NCBI GenBank assembly: GCA_000771265.1
Contig: JDUB01000011.1
Span: forward strand, 62,001-126,000
DNA length: 64,000 nt
Reading direction: 5' to 3'
Source of the DNA: Bifidobacterium thermophilum DSM 20210
GTDB taxonomy: Bacteria > Actinomycetota > Actinomycetes > Actinomycetales > Bifidobacteriaceae
Part shown: one piece after another, positions 36,719 to 45,142 of the stretch
How the letters are laid out: each line of letters opens with the position of its first letter
Position numbering within the stretch: the stretch's first letter is position 1
Notes under the pieces: generated by a model
Told to the model about the DNA's origin: nothing
The model's database searches: none
The model's input: only the letters and a program-made list of their open reading frames with translations
Program-made: the position numbers and the translations under genes

Positions 36719-36767
36719 GGCGGCCGTCGTACGAGGACGCGAACGCGTTCATGGTACGACGGCCGCC
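36719..36767 (+). terminator. Hairpin after the permease-dehydrogenase gene
   Basis: GGCGGCCGTCGTAC (36719-36732) pairs perfectly with GTACGACGGCCGCC (36754-36767), 14 pairs with a 21-base loop, followed by GTATTGTCATGTT. It starts 15 bases after the stop codon. A likely terminator or strong attenuator before the GNAT gene. Confidence 0.65.
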
Positions 36768-36807
36768 GTATTGTCATGTTCCGAACGATTCAAGGAGAAG
36801 GAATACC

Positions 36808-37251
36808 ATGCGTATCAAAAACGCCGAATCCGATGACTTCCCCGAAGCGTTGTGTTTCATCCGCGCGCTGTGGGATTACAACACGTATGCGGATGGGCCT
36901 ACGCGCGACGTGTATGAGCGGGTGCTTGCCGATGATGCGAGTTTCGTGTTTTTCCTGCTTGACGACGAGGGGCGTTATGTGGGCATGTGTCATGGCGATT
37001 ATTTCGAAACGTTCTGGATGTGCGGACTGACATGTTATGTGTCCAGTCTGATTGTGGATGAGCACGAACGGGGCAAAGGCTATGGCACGATGATGCTCGA
37101 TTATGCGGTCGAGCTGGCGAGGCAGCGCGAATGCCGGGCGATGACGCTTGATTCCGGTCTGCCGCGTACTGCCGCGCACCGGTTCTATGAGAGGTACGGG
37201 TTCGAGCGCAGCTGTTACGGGTTCGAGCTGCAATTGCCGTCATCTCGCTGA
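36808..37251 (+). CDS. GNAT-family N-acetyltransferase
   Basis: 147 residues with the acetyl-CoA-binding core VSSLIVDEHERGKGYGTMMLDYAVELA and the late motif AAHRFYERYGFERSCYGFEL. Start 36808 after AAGGAGAAGGA. Transfers acetyl to an unknown amine. It sits inside the locus between the permease-dehydrogenase and the aminotransferase but after a hairpin, so it may have separate or reduced expression. Confidence 0.88.
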   Translation: MRIKNAESDDFPEALCFIRALWDYNTYADGPTRDVYERVLADDASFVFFLLDDEGRYVGMCHGDYFETFWMCGLTCYVSSLIVDEHERGKGYGTMMLDYAVELARQRECRAMTLDSGLPRTAAHRFYERYGFERSCYGFELQLPSSR

Positions 37252-37609
37252 AATGTCCAATATGCGGACAGCCCCATCGGCTCTGGCCCGGTTCGTATAC
37301 CGCGCGGACCGGCATCCGCACGCCCGGTGTCACTACGCCTGAAGACGGTATTACAGAACGATAAAACCTTGGAATCAAGCGGATTTCACAACACCGGACA
37401 CCGTGCCCGCAACAGCTGCGCCCGATTCGTACGACACGAATGTTACAGGGAAAACACTCCTGTTTCGACAAAGAAACGACCCCATTTCAAAATGTCAAAA
37501 GCAGAGCAATACGCGGGTGTTAAACATTTCCATGTCAGGAAAAACGGCGACGAAATCCACAGCATTCCGCCACCGTTATTGCGAAAAACATAGTCAAGGA
37601 GATACCGCG
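37252..37609. other. Intergenic region before the aminotransferase
   Basis: 358 bases, visibly more AT-rich than the flanking genes, holding copy 2 of the shared motif and the GGAG ribosome site of the aminotransferase. A 33-codon frame at 37492-37593 has no ribosome site and is not accepted as a gene. Confidence 0.5.
37376..37391 (+). promoter_or_regulatory. Shared motif, copy 2
   Basis: CAAGCGGATTTCACAA, 14 of 16 bases identical to the copy at 33019, at a similar distance (219 versus 203 bases) from the next start codon. Suggests joint control of the two transcription units. Confidence 0.5.
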
Positions 37610-38974
37610 ATGACATTGGCCGAAGATATGCCCCAGATTATCACTGAAAGCGTTCCCGGTCCCAAGACCCAGGAGTTCCTCAAGAAGCGCGACGAGAACG
37701 TCCCCGCCGGACTGTGCTCTTCGACCTATCCGATTTGCATCAAGCGCGGCGAAGGCGCCATGTTCGAAGATATCGACGGCAACAAGTTCCTCGACTGGGT
37801 CGGCGGCGTCGGTGTGCTCAACATCGGCTACTCCCGTCCGGAGCTCGTCAAGGCCGTGCAAGACCAGGCGACCAAGTACTTCCACACGATTTTCAACGTC
37901 ATCGGCCATGAAGGCTACGTTGAGCTTGCCGAAGGCCTCAACAACACGATCCCGTGTCGCGGCGAACACAAGAAAACCTATTTCGCTAATTCCGGCGCCG
38001 AATGCGACGAGAACGCCATCAAAATCGCCAAAGCCTACACCGGCCGTCAAGGCGTGATCTGCTTCTCAGGCGCATTCCACGGCCGCACCAACCTGACCAT
38101 GGCCTTGACCGCAAAGAAAGCGTACTCCCGCGGCATGGGCCCGTTCCCGGCGGATATCGCGCGTGCGCCGTACCCCTATCTGTATCGCGCTCCGAAAGGG
38201 TATTCCGAAGCCGAAGCCATCCAGTATTACGTGGACGGCCTGAAGAAGGTGTTCGACCAGGGTATTCCGGCGAAGGAAGTCGCCTGCCTGCTCGTCGAGC
38301 CGCTGCAAGGCGAAGGCGGCTTCATCCCCGCTCCGATCGAATGGGTCAAGGCCGTGCGCCAGATCTGCGATGAGAACGGCATCCTGCTCATCGCCGATGA
38401 AGTCCAGTGCGGCAACTGCCGTACCGGCAAGTACTTCGCTTCCGAATACTGGGCTGAAGCCGGTGCCGCTCCGGATATCGTGACCACCGCGAAATCGCTC
38501 GCCGGCGGCATGCCGATCTCCGCCATCACCGGCCGCGACGAAGTCATGGATGCCGCCCCCGCCGGCACCATCGGCGGCACCTTCTGCGGCAACCCGCTGT
38601 CCTGCGCTTCCGGCATCGCCGCCATGAAGATCTACAAGGAAGAGGACTTCCCGGCCAAGGCACGCCACATCGGCGAGCAGGTGACCGCGGGCTTCAAGGC
38701 AATGGCCGAGAAGTACGACGTTATCGGCGATATCCGCGGCCTCGGCGCGATGATCGGCGTGGAATTCGTCAAGGATCGTGAGACCAAGGAGCCTGCCACC
38801 GAGCTCGTCGCCAACCTCATCCAAGAGGCTCTCCAGCGCGGTCTGCTCATGGAATCCGCAGGCACCGACAGCAATGTCATCCGCTTCCTCGCGCCGCTCG
38901 TCATGACCGACGAGCAGACCAAGCGCGGTCTGGAAATCTTCGAAGAGTCCCTCAAGGCGGCCCTCGCGAAGTAA
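37610..38974 (+). CDS. Class III aminotransferase, GABA aminotransferase-like
   Basis: PLP enzyme of 454 residues, cytoplasmic. Marks: DIDGNKFLDWVGGVGVLNIGY, FANSGAECDENAIKIAK (cofactor phosphate binding), LLIADEVQCG (Asp for the pyridine nitrogen), and lysine K295 in TAKSLAGGMPISA for the Schiff base. The fit is to 4-aminobutyrate/omega-amino acid aminotransferases; taurine or another omega-amine remains possible. Start 37610 with AAGGAG eight bases upstream. With the permease-dehydrogenase it would give amino acid to semialdehyde to hydroxy acid. Confidence 0.88.
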   Translation: MTLAEDMPQIITESVPGPKTQEFLKKRDENVPAGLCSSTYPICIKRGEGAMFEDIDGNKFLDWVGGVGVLNIGYSRPELVKAVQDQATKYFHTIFNVIGHEGYVELAEGLNNTIPCRGEHKKTYFANSGAECDENAIKIAKAYTGRQGVICFSGAFHGRTNLTMALTAKKAYSRGMGPFPADIARAPYPYLYRAPKGYSEAEAIQYYVDGLKKVFDQGIPAKEVACLLVEPLQGEGGFIPAPIEWVKAVRQICDENGILLIADEVQCGNCRTGKYFASEYWAEAGAAPDIVTTAKSLAGGMPISAITGRDEVMDAAPAGTIGGTFCGNPLSCASGIAAMKIYKEEDFPAKARHIGEQVTAGFKAMAEKYDVIGDIRGLGAMIGVEFVKDRETKEPATELVANLIQEALQRGLLMESAGTDSNVIRFLAPLVMTDEQTKRGLEIFEESLKAALAK

Positions 38975-39000
38975 GCGGCGCAGGCGATTGCCTCAGTAAC

Positions 39001-39049
39001 GCAAGTGGCGGGTCATCCTATCGCAACGGTCGGATGGCCCGCCACTTGC
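39001..39049. terminator. Bidirectional hairpin terminator
   Basis: GCAAGTGGCGGGTCATCC (39001-39018) pairs with GGATGGCCCGCCACTTGC (39032-39049), 18 positions with one G-T wobble, between the convergent aminotransferase and HEPN genes. Confidence 0.75.
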
Positions 39050-39083
39050 ATGCCCGCAAGAACCCCGTTGCCGACACCGGCGT

Positions 39084-39455
39084 TCAATCCTCGATGGCGT
39101 CAAGATACGGCTGCAACTGGGCAAGCAGCCGGGGAACATCCACTGTGGCGGTGACGTACAGGGCATCAGAGTCGATCTCGTCGTATTCATGGACGATGGC
39201 ATTGCGCAATCCCCGAAGTTCATGCCACGGCAGCTGCGGGACCTCCTCGAGAAACCCGTCGGACAGCTTGCGCGCAGCCTCCTGGGCCTGGACCATATCC
39301 ATAGCGACCGAATTGAATCTCATATAATCCGCTTCCAGCTCCTGAGCCGAAGCAACCGCATTGGCATCACGGCTTGCGCGGGCAAGATGCTCGGCGAGAC
39401 GGATGAGATTCGTGTCGTCCCTGAATCGCTGGTCGGCATGTCGTCGTTGCATCAC
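39084..39455 (-). CDS. HEPN-domain toxin of an MNT/HEPN pair (HepT-like)
   Basis: 123 residues, helical, with the HEPN RNase motif R84-NAIV-H89-E-Y91 (RX4HXY) in RGLRNAIVHEYDEID. Such toxins cut RNA and are silenced by a nucleotidyltransferase partner that adds AMP to the Tyr of this motif. Start is GTG 39455 or the next codon ATG 39452, overlapping the stop of the antitoxin gene. GTG 39455 gives the usual four-base overlap. Confidence 0.85.
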   Translation of the reverse strand: MMQRRHADQRFRDDTNLIRLAEHLARASRDANAVASAQELEADYMRFNSVAMDMVQAQEAARKLSDGFLEEVPQLPWHELRGLRNAIVHEYDEIDSDALYVTATVDVPRLLAQLQPYLDAIED

Positions 39456-39991
39456 ACCACCCGAACCATATCGCGCTGAATATGCTCGTAGAACCGTCTG
39501 CTTGCGCGGCTGCGCTGCGCGTGCCGGCGCAATGAGGCAAGCGAGGTCAGCGAGACTTCCCTACCAAACGACCGCTCCAGTTCATTCTTCAATTGCGCAA
39601 GGTCGCCCATGCCGGATTGGCTTGCCTCCCGCGAGACATACAGCAAGTCGATATCGGAATCGTCATCCGCCTCCCCACGTGCGAATGAACCGTACAGATA
39701 CACTTGTGCAAGACCGTATTTCTTTGCGATGGCACCGGTGATCAGCTTCAGCGTCGTGATATCGACGGTACTGCCGGATTTCATCGTGATACTTGATGCC
39801 GCCGTGAGGTCTGATGTCGTCGTGAGACCGGAAAGGGCCTCGTCATACCGTTGCAGGAAATCCTGGGTCGGATTGCCGCCATGTTCCGCCCGGGATAATG
39901 CCGATTGCGTGGTGCCCATCCGCGACGCCACCGTCTGCTGGCTCAACCCCGCCTCAAGACGGCGGGCCTTCAATGCGTCAATGGTGTCCAT
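39452..39991 (-). CDS. MNT nucleotidyltransferase antitoxin with N-terminal HTH
   Basis: 179 residues. The N terminus is an XRE-type helix-turn-helix (LKARRLEAGLSQQTVASRMGTTQSALSRAEHG, about 7-38); the C-terminal part is a minimal nucleotidyltransferase with GSX10DXD at G101-S102...D113-I-D115. The transferase should AMPylate the HEPN toxin encoded next. The fused DNA-binding part and an 18-base perfect palindrome just upstream indicate autorepression by the antitoxin or by the complex. Start 39991. Confidence 0.87.
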   Translation of the reverse strand: MDTIDALKARRLEAGLSQQTVASRMGTTQSALSRAEHGGNPTQDFLQRYDEALSGLTTTSDLTAASSITMKSGSTVDITTLKLITGAIAKKYGLAQVYLYGSFARGEADDDSDIDLLYVSREASQSGMGDLAQLKNELERSFGREVSLTSLASLRRHAQRSRASRRFYEHIQRDMVRVV

Positions 39992-39999
39992 ATCACCAC

Positions 40000-40017
40000 T
40001 ATAGCATATATGCTATA
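40000..40017. promoter_or_regulatory. Perfect palindrome, likely toxin-antitoxin operator
   Basis: TATAGCATATATGCTATA is a perfect 18-base palindrome nine bases before the antitoxin ATG. Its position and the HTH in the antitoxin support an autoregulatory operator overlapping the promoter. Confidence 0.75.
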
Positions 40018-40098
40018 CATACATCGAATCGAACGTCTGAGGACCGGCCGACACCAAAACGCCAGCCGGCCGGCCCTCAGCGTGCCTGCGTCAGCAGG

Positions 40099-42705
40099 TC
40101 ACAGCGCCTCGTTGTAGGCGCGCACCTTGAGCACACGACGGGAGGATTCGACGTTCTCGATGATGATGCGGCGCAACGCGCGCGGCGCATCAGCATGCTC
40201 GCTGAGCCACTGGTCGCCCAGTCTGACGAGTTCCGCCGGATCCGCATAGGACGGGTACAGCCCTTCGAGCAGGGCTTCGGCCATGTGGAAGGTCTTATGT
40301 TCCCACACCCAGTCAACCTGGTTGAAATACTCTGCAGCGTACGGCTTGGCAAGGTCCTCGCGCGGGGTGGATGCGAAGCCTGCGGCGACCGCTTCGAGCT
40401 GCATGTTGGTCAAATCGCCGTTGTGCAGCGCCTGGTCCCACGCCCACGCCTTCGCCTTGGTCGTCGCGCGGCTCGCGCGGGCTCCGTAGGCGAATTCACG
40501 GTTCTCAGTCGTATCGCGCTTGGCGAGCTCCTCGTCGATGCGCGCGTTGTCGATGGCGTTCACACCGGCGAGCGCCTTGAGAATCGTCCAGCGCATGTTG
40601 TTGTCGATGTCCAGCCCCTCGAGCTTGACACTGCCGTCCAACAGGCCTTCCGCGTTGGCACGGAACCGCTCGTCGCCTTCCACGCCGTAGGTGAGGTAGG
40701 CACCGACCAGCTGGAACTGCTCATCGGAGCCGGCTTGTGCCTTGCCGGCGAGCTTCCATAGGCGCTCGGCGGTGTTCTTCGCCACGTCGGCGCTGCGGGC
40801 AGGGACGACATAGTGGTGGGCCGTCGTGGACACCTGGGCGAGCGCATAGCGGAAGGTGGTGGACTCATGTTCGGTCGCCAGCGCGTCGAGGCTCGTGTTG
40901 ATGAAGCGCTCGGCTGGGAATTCGCCGTCACGGGTCATATCCCACAGGGACAGCCACACCACGGACCGCGCGAGCGGGTCAGCGAAGCGGTAGAGGTTTT
41001 CCGCCGCGAATTCGAGGGATTGCGCGTCGAACCGCAACTTGGTGTACGTCAGGTCATCGTCGTTGACGAGGATGAACGCCGGACGCTTCTTGCCGGCTGC
41101 CTCCTCGACAGTCGTATGTTCGCCGGTCACATCGAGTTCGAATCGGTCAGTGCGCACGATCTGCCCGTCGGCGCTCTCGTTGTAGAAGCCGACCGCCAGA
41201 CGGTGAGGCCGCAGCACGGGATGCTCGGCGGGCGCGCTCTGATCGAGTGTCAGCGCGGCGATGGTGCCGTCGGCGTTCTCGTCAACGCAGGCACTGATGG
41301 TGTTGATACCAGCGGCTTCCAGCCACTGCTTGCTCCAAGCCTTAAGGTCGCGACCGGAGGTCTGCTCCAGTTCGGCGAGCAGGTCGGCGAGCGTGGCGTT
41401 GCCGTACGCGTGCTTGTTGAGGTAGTGGTTGATACCTTCGAAGAACTTGCCGCGGCCAACATAGGCGACGAGCTGCTTGAGCACGGACGCACCCTTCGCG
41501 TAGGTGATGCCATCGAAGTTCACATAGGTGTCGTTCAGGTCATTGATCGGCGCAACAATCGGGTGGGTGGTCGGCAGCTGGTCCTGCGCCTGGCCCCAGC
41601 TCTTCTCGCCGGAGCTGAAGGTCGCCCACGCGTCATGCCATTCAGTCGCCTCCGCGGTGGCGAGCGTAGACATGAATTCGGCGAAGGATTCGTTCAGCCA
41701 CAGGTCGTTCCACCATTTCATGGTCACGTAATCGCCGAACCACATGTGGGCGAGCTCGTGCAGCACGGTGACCACGCGGCGCTCGGCATATGCGTCGGTC
41801 ACCTTGGATTCGAACACGTACTGGTCGCGGATGGTGACCATGCCGATGTTCTCCATCGCGCCCGCATTGTATTCCGGCACGAAGATCTGGTCGTACTTGG
41901 CGTACGGGTACGGCACACCCCAGGTCCTGGCGTAGAACGCGAAGCCCTTCTTGGTGATGTCGAACAGGTAATCGGCGTCCTTGTCGAGCGCATCCTTGAG
42001 CGCCTGACGGCAGTAGAGCGCCATTGGGATGGTACGGCCGTCCTCGTTCGCGTATTCAGTGTGCCACTGCGCATACGGGCCGGCACAGATCGCGGTCAGG
42101 TAGGAGCTCATCACCGGGGTGGGCTCAAACGTCCACTGGCGGGAGCTTTCCGCCGGATGGTCGCCGAGCGTGCCTTCAGCGGTGATATGGTCTACGTCTT
42201 GCGTGGAGGTGACCGGCATATTCGACGTGACAATCCAGCTTTGTGGGGCGAGCACGTGGAACTCAAAAATCGCCTTGAGATCAGGCTGATCGAAGACCGC
42301 ATAGACACGACGGGCGTCCGGCACCTCGAACTGGGTGTACAGGTATACGTTGCCGTCGGAGGGGTCGACGCTGCGATGCAGGCCTTCGCCGGTACGCGAG
42401 TACTGGCAGCGGGCGGTGACGGTGACCTCGTTGTGCTCGAGCAGCCCGGCCAGTTCGATGCGGTTGTCGCGGTAGGCGGTCGCCGGATCAAGCTCCTTGC
42501 CGTTGAGGGTGATCGAAGTGACGTCGTCGGCGATCAGGTCGAGGAACGTGCTCGCGCCGGTATTCGCGCCGAAAGTGATGGTGGTGGTCGAACCGAAATC
42601 CGTTGCGCCTTGGGTCAGGTCTAGGCTGACGGCATAGTGGATGGGCGCCTTGACGATGGATTTACGTTCCTGTGCTTCTTCTCTGGTGAGGTTCGCGCCT
42701 GGCAT
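40099..42705 (-). CDS. pepN: Aminopeptidase N (M1 family)
   Basis: Zinc aminopeptidase of 868 residues that trims N-terminal residues from peptides in the cytoplasm. Marks: exopeptidase motif GAMEN (AGAMENIG) and zinc motif HELAH...NESFAEF (HEXXH-X18-E). C-terminal ERAP1-like helical part present. Start 42705 with AAGGAAGGA upstream; no signal peptide. Confidence 0.96.
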   Translation of the reverse strand: MPGANLTREEAQERKSIVKAPIHYAVSLDLTQGATDFGSTTTITFGANTGASTFLDLIADDVTSITLNGKELDPATAYRDNRIELAGLLEHNEVTVTARCQYSRTGEGLHRSVDPSDGNVYLYTQFEVPDARRVYAVFDQPDLKAIFEFHVLAPQSWIVTSNMPVTSTQDVDHITAEGTLGDHPAESSRQWTFEPTPVMSSYLTAICAGPYAQWHTEYANEDGRTIPMALYCRQALKDALDKDADYLFDITKKGFAFYARTWGVPYPYAKYDQIFVPEYNAGAMENIGMVTIRDQYVFESKVTDAYAERRVVTVLHELAHMWFGDYVTMKWWNDLWLNESFAEFMSTLATAEATEWHDAWATFSSGEKSWGQAQDQLPTTHPIVAPINDLNDTYVNFDGITYAKGASVLKQLVAYVGRGKFFEGINHYLNKHAYGNATLADLLAELEQTSGRDLKAWSKQWLEAAGINTISACVDENADGTIAALTLDQSAPAEHPVLRPHRLAVGFYNESADGQIVRTDRFELDVTGEHTTVEEAAGKKRPAFILVNDDDLTYTKLRFDAQSLEFAAENLYRFADPLARSVVWLSLWDMTRDGEFPAERFINTSLDALATEHESTTFRYALAQVSTTAHHYVVPARSADVAKNTAERLWKLAGKAQAGSDEQFQLVGAYLTYGVEGDERFRANAEGLLDGSVKLEGLDIDNNMRWTILKALAGVNAIDNARIDEELAKRDTTENREFAYGARASRATTKAKAWAWDQALHNGDLTNMQLEAVAAGFASTPREDLAKPYAAEYFNQVDWVWEHKTFHMAEALLEGLYPSYADPAELVRLGDQWLSEHADAPRALRRIIIENVESSRRVLKVRAYNEAL

Positions 42706-42833
42706 GTCGTTCCTTCCTTGTACGGCTTTGGCTGCATGCAGAAATACGCCGGTTGGCACGGTGTATCTGTCCGTGGTTGCTGGCCGGTATCGCTGATTCG
42801 CATGGCTGATGCCGTGGTGCCGTGTATACGCAA

Positions 42834-42876
42834 AACATCGCGGCTCGGCATGTGAGCCACGCCGCGCCGCGATGTT
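42834..42876 (-). terminator. Hairpin with T-run, minus strand
   Basis: AACATCGCGGC (42834-42844) and GCCGCGATGTT (42866-42876) form a perfect stem; on the minus strand it is followed by TTTT. It would end transcription coming from the RNase J gene before pepN. Confidence 0.7.
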
Positions 42877-43117
42877 GGTTGTTCTTCAGTGCTTGCCGCA
42901 CTGGTTGTCGATAACGTGACGATTCTACGCCACGGTACGGGCAATGTCCATTATTCGACAGAACGGGGTGCGCTGCAAGGGAAAAGTCGTCGGCAGATGA
43001 TATGGACGAGTCCGGTAATCACGGGTGATTGTGGGGCGGCTACCAGCGTGGGCACATAAGTGAGGTCGCAGAACAATAACCGAGCGACCCCGCCGATAAT
43101 ATTTCCGATGACATATG

Positions 43118-43158
43118 AGTGAGCGCCGCCCCACGGGAATGGTGGACCGGCGCTCACT
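43118..43158 (-). terminator. Hairpin downstream of RNase J gene
   Basis: AGTGAGCGCCG (43118-43128) and CGGCGCTCACT (43148-43158) are perfect inverted repeats with inner CCAC/GTGG pairing. It lies 65 bases past the stop of the RNase J gene but lacks a T-run. Confidence 0.5.
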
Positions 43159-43222
43159 GATGGCTTGCCGTTGAATCACAGCCATAGTCGCCGCAAAATC
43201 GCCGCGAAGCCGTGCCGCTTGC

Positions 43223-45082
43223 TCAGCGCAGCGGATCGTCCTCGTCGCGCTGCGCGATATCGGCGACCACCGGCACAATAACCGGCTTGCGATGCAGCTG
43301 ACGCGCGACCCAGCTGCCCAGCGTACGACGCATGATCTGCTGGAGCTTGTGCGTGTCGCGGGTGCCTTGCATCATCGCGTCCTGCAACTGCTCGACGATC
43401 TGGTGGCGGACCTTCTCGAACTCGCTTTCGTCCTCAGCCACGGCGTTCAGGTAAATCTTCGGGCCGGAGAGCACGTCCGCGGTGTCGGTATTGACCACCA
43501 CGAAGCTCGACACGAAGCCTTCGGTGCCGAGGATGCGGCGCTTCTCGAGATCCTCATCGGTCAGTTCACCGACCGAATCGCCGTCGACATACACATAGCC
43601 GCACGGCACGGAACCGACGACCGCTGCCTTGCCGTGGTACAGGTCGACGACATCGCCGTCTTCTGCGAGCACGACGTTGTCCGGGGCCACACCCGTTTTC
43701 ACCGCGATCAGGCCGTTGGCGACCAGATGGCGGTTCTCGCCGTGGATCGGCATTGCGCACTTCGGCTTGATGATGTTGTACAGGTACAGCAGTTCGCCCT
43801 CATTCGCGTGACCGGACACGTGAACCGCCGCATTGTCCTTGTTCACCACGCGGGCGCCCAGCTGGACGAGCTTGTTGATCACGCGGTACACACCGTTCTC
43901 GTTGCCCGGAATCAGCGAGCTGGCCAGAATCACGGTATCGAACTCGTTGACAGTGATATCGCGGTGATTGCCGTCAGCGATACGCCCAAGCGCCGCCATC
44001 GGCTCGCCCTGCGAACCGGTGCACATATAGACGATCTTGTCGTCCTGGATGTCCTTGGCCTTCTTGAGGTCGACGACCGTGCCCTCGGGGATGTGCAGGT
44101 AACCCAAATCGGCGGCAATGGACATGTTGCGCACCATCGAACGGCCGACGAAGACGACTTTGCGGCCGTACTTGTGGGCGGCATCGACGACCTGCTGCAC
44201 GCGGTGCACGTGGCTTGAGAAGCTCGCGACGATGATCTTGCGGGTTGCTTCGGCGAACACGCGGTCAAGCACCGGGCCGATTGTGGTCTCGGGACGCACG
44301 AATCCGGGGACTTCCGCGTTCGTGGAATCCATCATCAGCAGGTCGATGCCACGTTCGCCGAGCTTGCCGAACTCAACCAGATCAGTGATCTTGTGATCAA
44401 GCGGCAGCTGGTCAAGCTTGATATCGCCGGTGTCGATAAGCGAGCCGGCGGGCGTGCGCACGCATACGGCAAGCGCGTCAGGAATCGAGTGGGTGACGGT
44501 CACGAACTCGAGGTTGAACGGGCCGGCCTTGATCTTGTCACGGCCTTTGACCTCAATCATCGTCGGGTTGATGTGGTGTTCCTTGCACTTGGCCTCTACG
44601 AAGGCCAGCGTCAGCTTGGAACCGATCAGCGGGATGTCTGGACGCAGCTTGAGCAGGTACGGTACGCCGCCGATATGGTCTTCGTGGCCGTGGGTGAGCA
44701 CCAGGGCCTCGACCTTGTCGAGACGGTCCTTGATGTAGTGGAAATCAGGCAGGATCAGGTCAACGCCCGGCTGCTCCTCCTCAGGGAAAAGCACGCCGCA
44801 ATCGATGAGCAGCAGGTGGCCGTTGTATTCGACCACGTTCATGTTGCGGCCGATTTCGCCGAGACCGCCAAGCGGCACGATACGCATCGAGCCCTTGCGG
44901 TACTTCGGCGGGGCGATCAGCACATCGTCCTGCTGGGGGGCCGTGGCGAACTCCTGTGGGCGCGATCCACGGCGCGTGGTCGTACGGCCGGTATTACGGG
45001 CCGACGACGTGCGGGCGCGGCGGCCGGTATGCTGGCCGCGCCTGCGAGAATTGCTCTTGTTCTGTTCTTGTTCTTTTGCCAT
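43223..45082 (-). CDS. rnj: Ribonuclease J
   Basis: 5'-3' exo- and endoribonuclease of the metallo-beta-lactamase/beta-CASP fold, 619 residues. The metal motif is HGHEDHIGG, with PLGGLGEIGRNM near the start, VSGHANEGEL in the beta-CASP part and a C-terminal domain. A basic low-complexity N terminus (residues 1-45, rich in Arg/Ser/Thr/Gln) is typical of actinobacterial members. Start 45082. dapA lies 60 bases upstream on the same strand, a pairing common in actinobacteria. Confidence 0.95.
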   Translation of the reverse strand: MAKEQEQNKSNSRRRGQHTGRRARTSSARNTGRTTTRRGSRPQEFATAPQQDDVLIAPPKYRKGSMRIVPLGGLGEIGRNMNVVEYNGHLLLIDCGVLFPEEEQPGVDLILPDFHYIKDRLDKVEALVLTHGHEDHIGGVPYLLKLRPDIPLIGSKLTLAFVEAKCKEHHINPTMIEVKGRDKIKAGPFNLEFVTVTHSIPDALAVCVRTPAGSLIDTGDIKLDQLPLDHKITDLVEFGKLGERGIDLLMMDSTNAEVPGFVRPETTIGPVLDRVFAEATRKIIVASFSSHVHRVQQVVDAAHKYGRKVVFVGRSMVRNMSIAADLGYLHIPEGTVVDLKKAKDIQDDKIVYMCTGSQGEPMAALGRIADGNHRDITVNEFDTVILASSLIPGNENGVYRVINKLVQLGARVVNKDNAAVHVSGHANEGELLYLYNIIKPKCAMPIHGENRHLVANGLIAVKTGVAPDNVVLAEDGDVVDLYHGKAAVVGSVPCGYVYVDGDSVGELTDEDLEKRRILGTEGFVSSFVVVNTDTADVLSGPKIYLNAVAEDESEFEKVRHQIVEQLQDAMMQGTRDTHKLQQIMRRTLGSWVARQLHRKPVIVPVVADIAQRDEDDPLR

Positions 45083-45142
45083 TTCCTCGTTGGGTTTCTG
45101 TTACTTAGTGCCCGCGCCTATACGTGGGCGAGGTAGTGCCCG

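Noticed and set aside
37492..37593. 33-codon ORF before the aminotransferase
   Set aside because: No ribosome site, no resemblance to anything, and it falls in the AT-rich promoter region.
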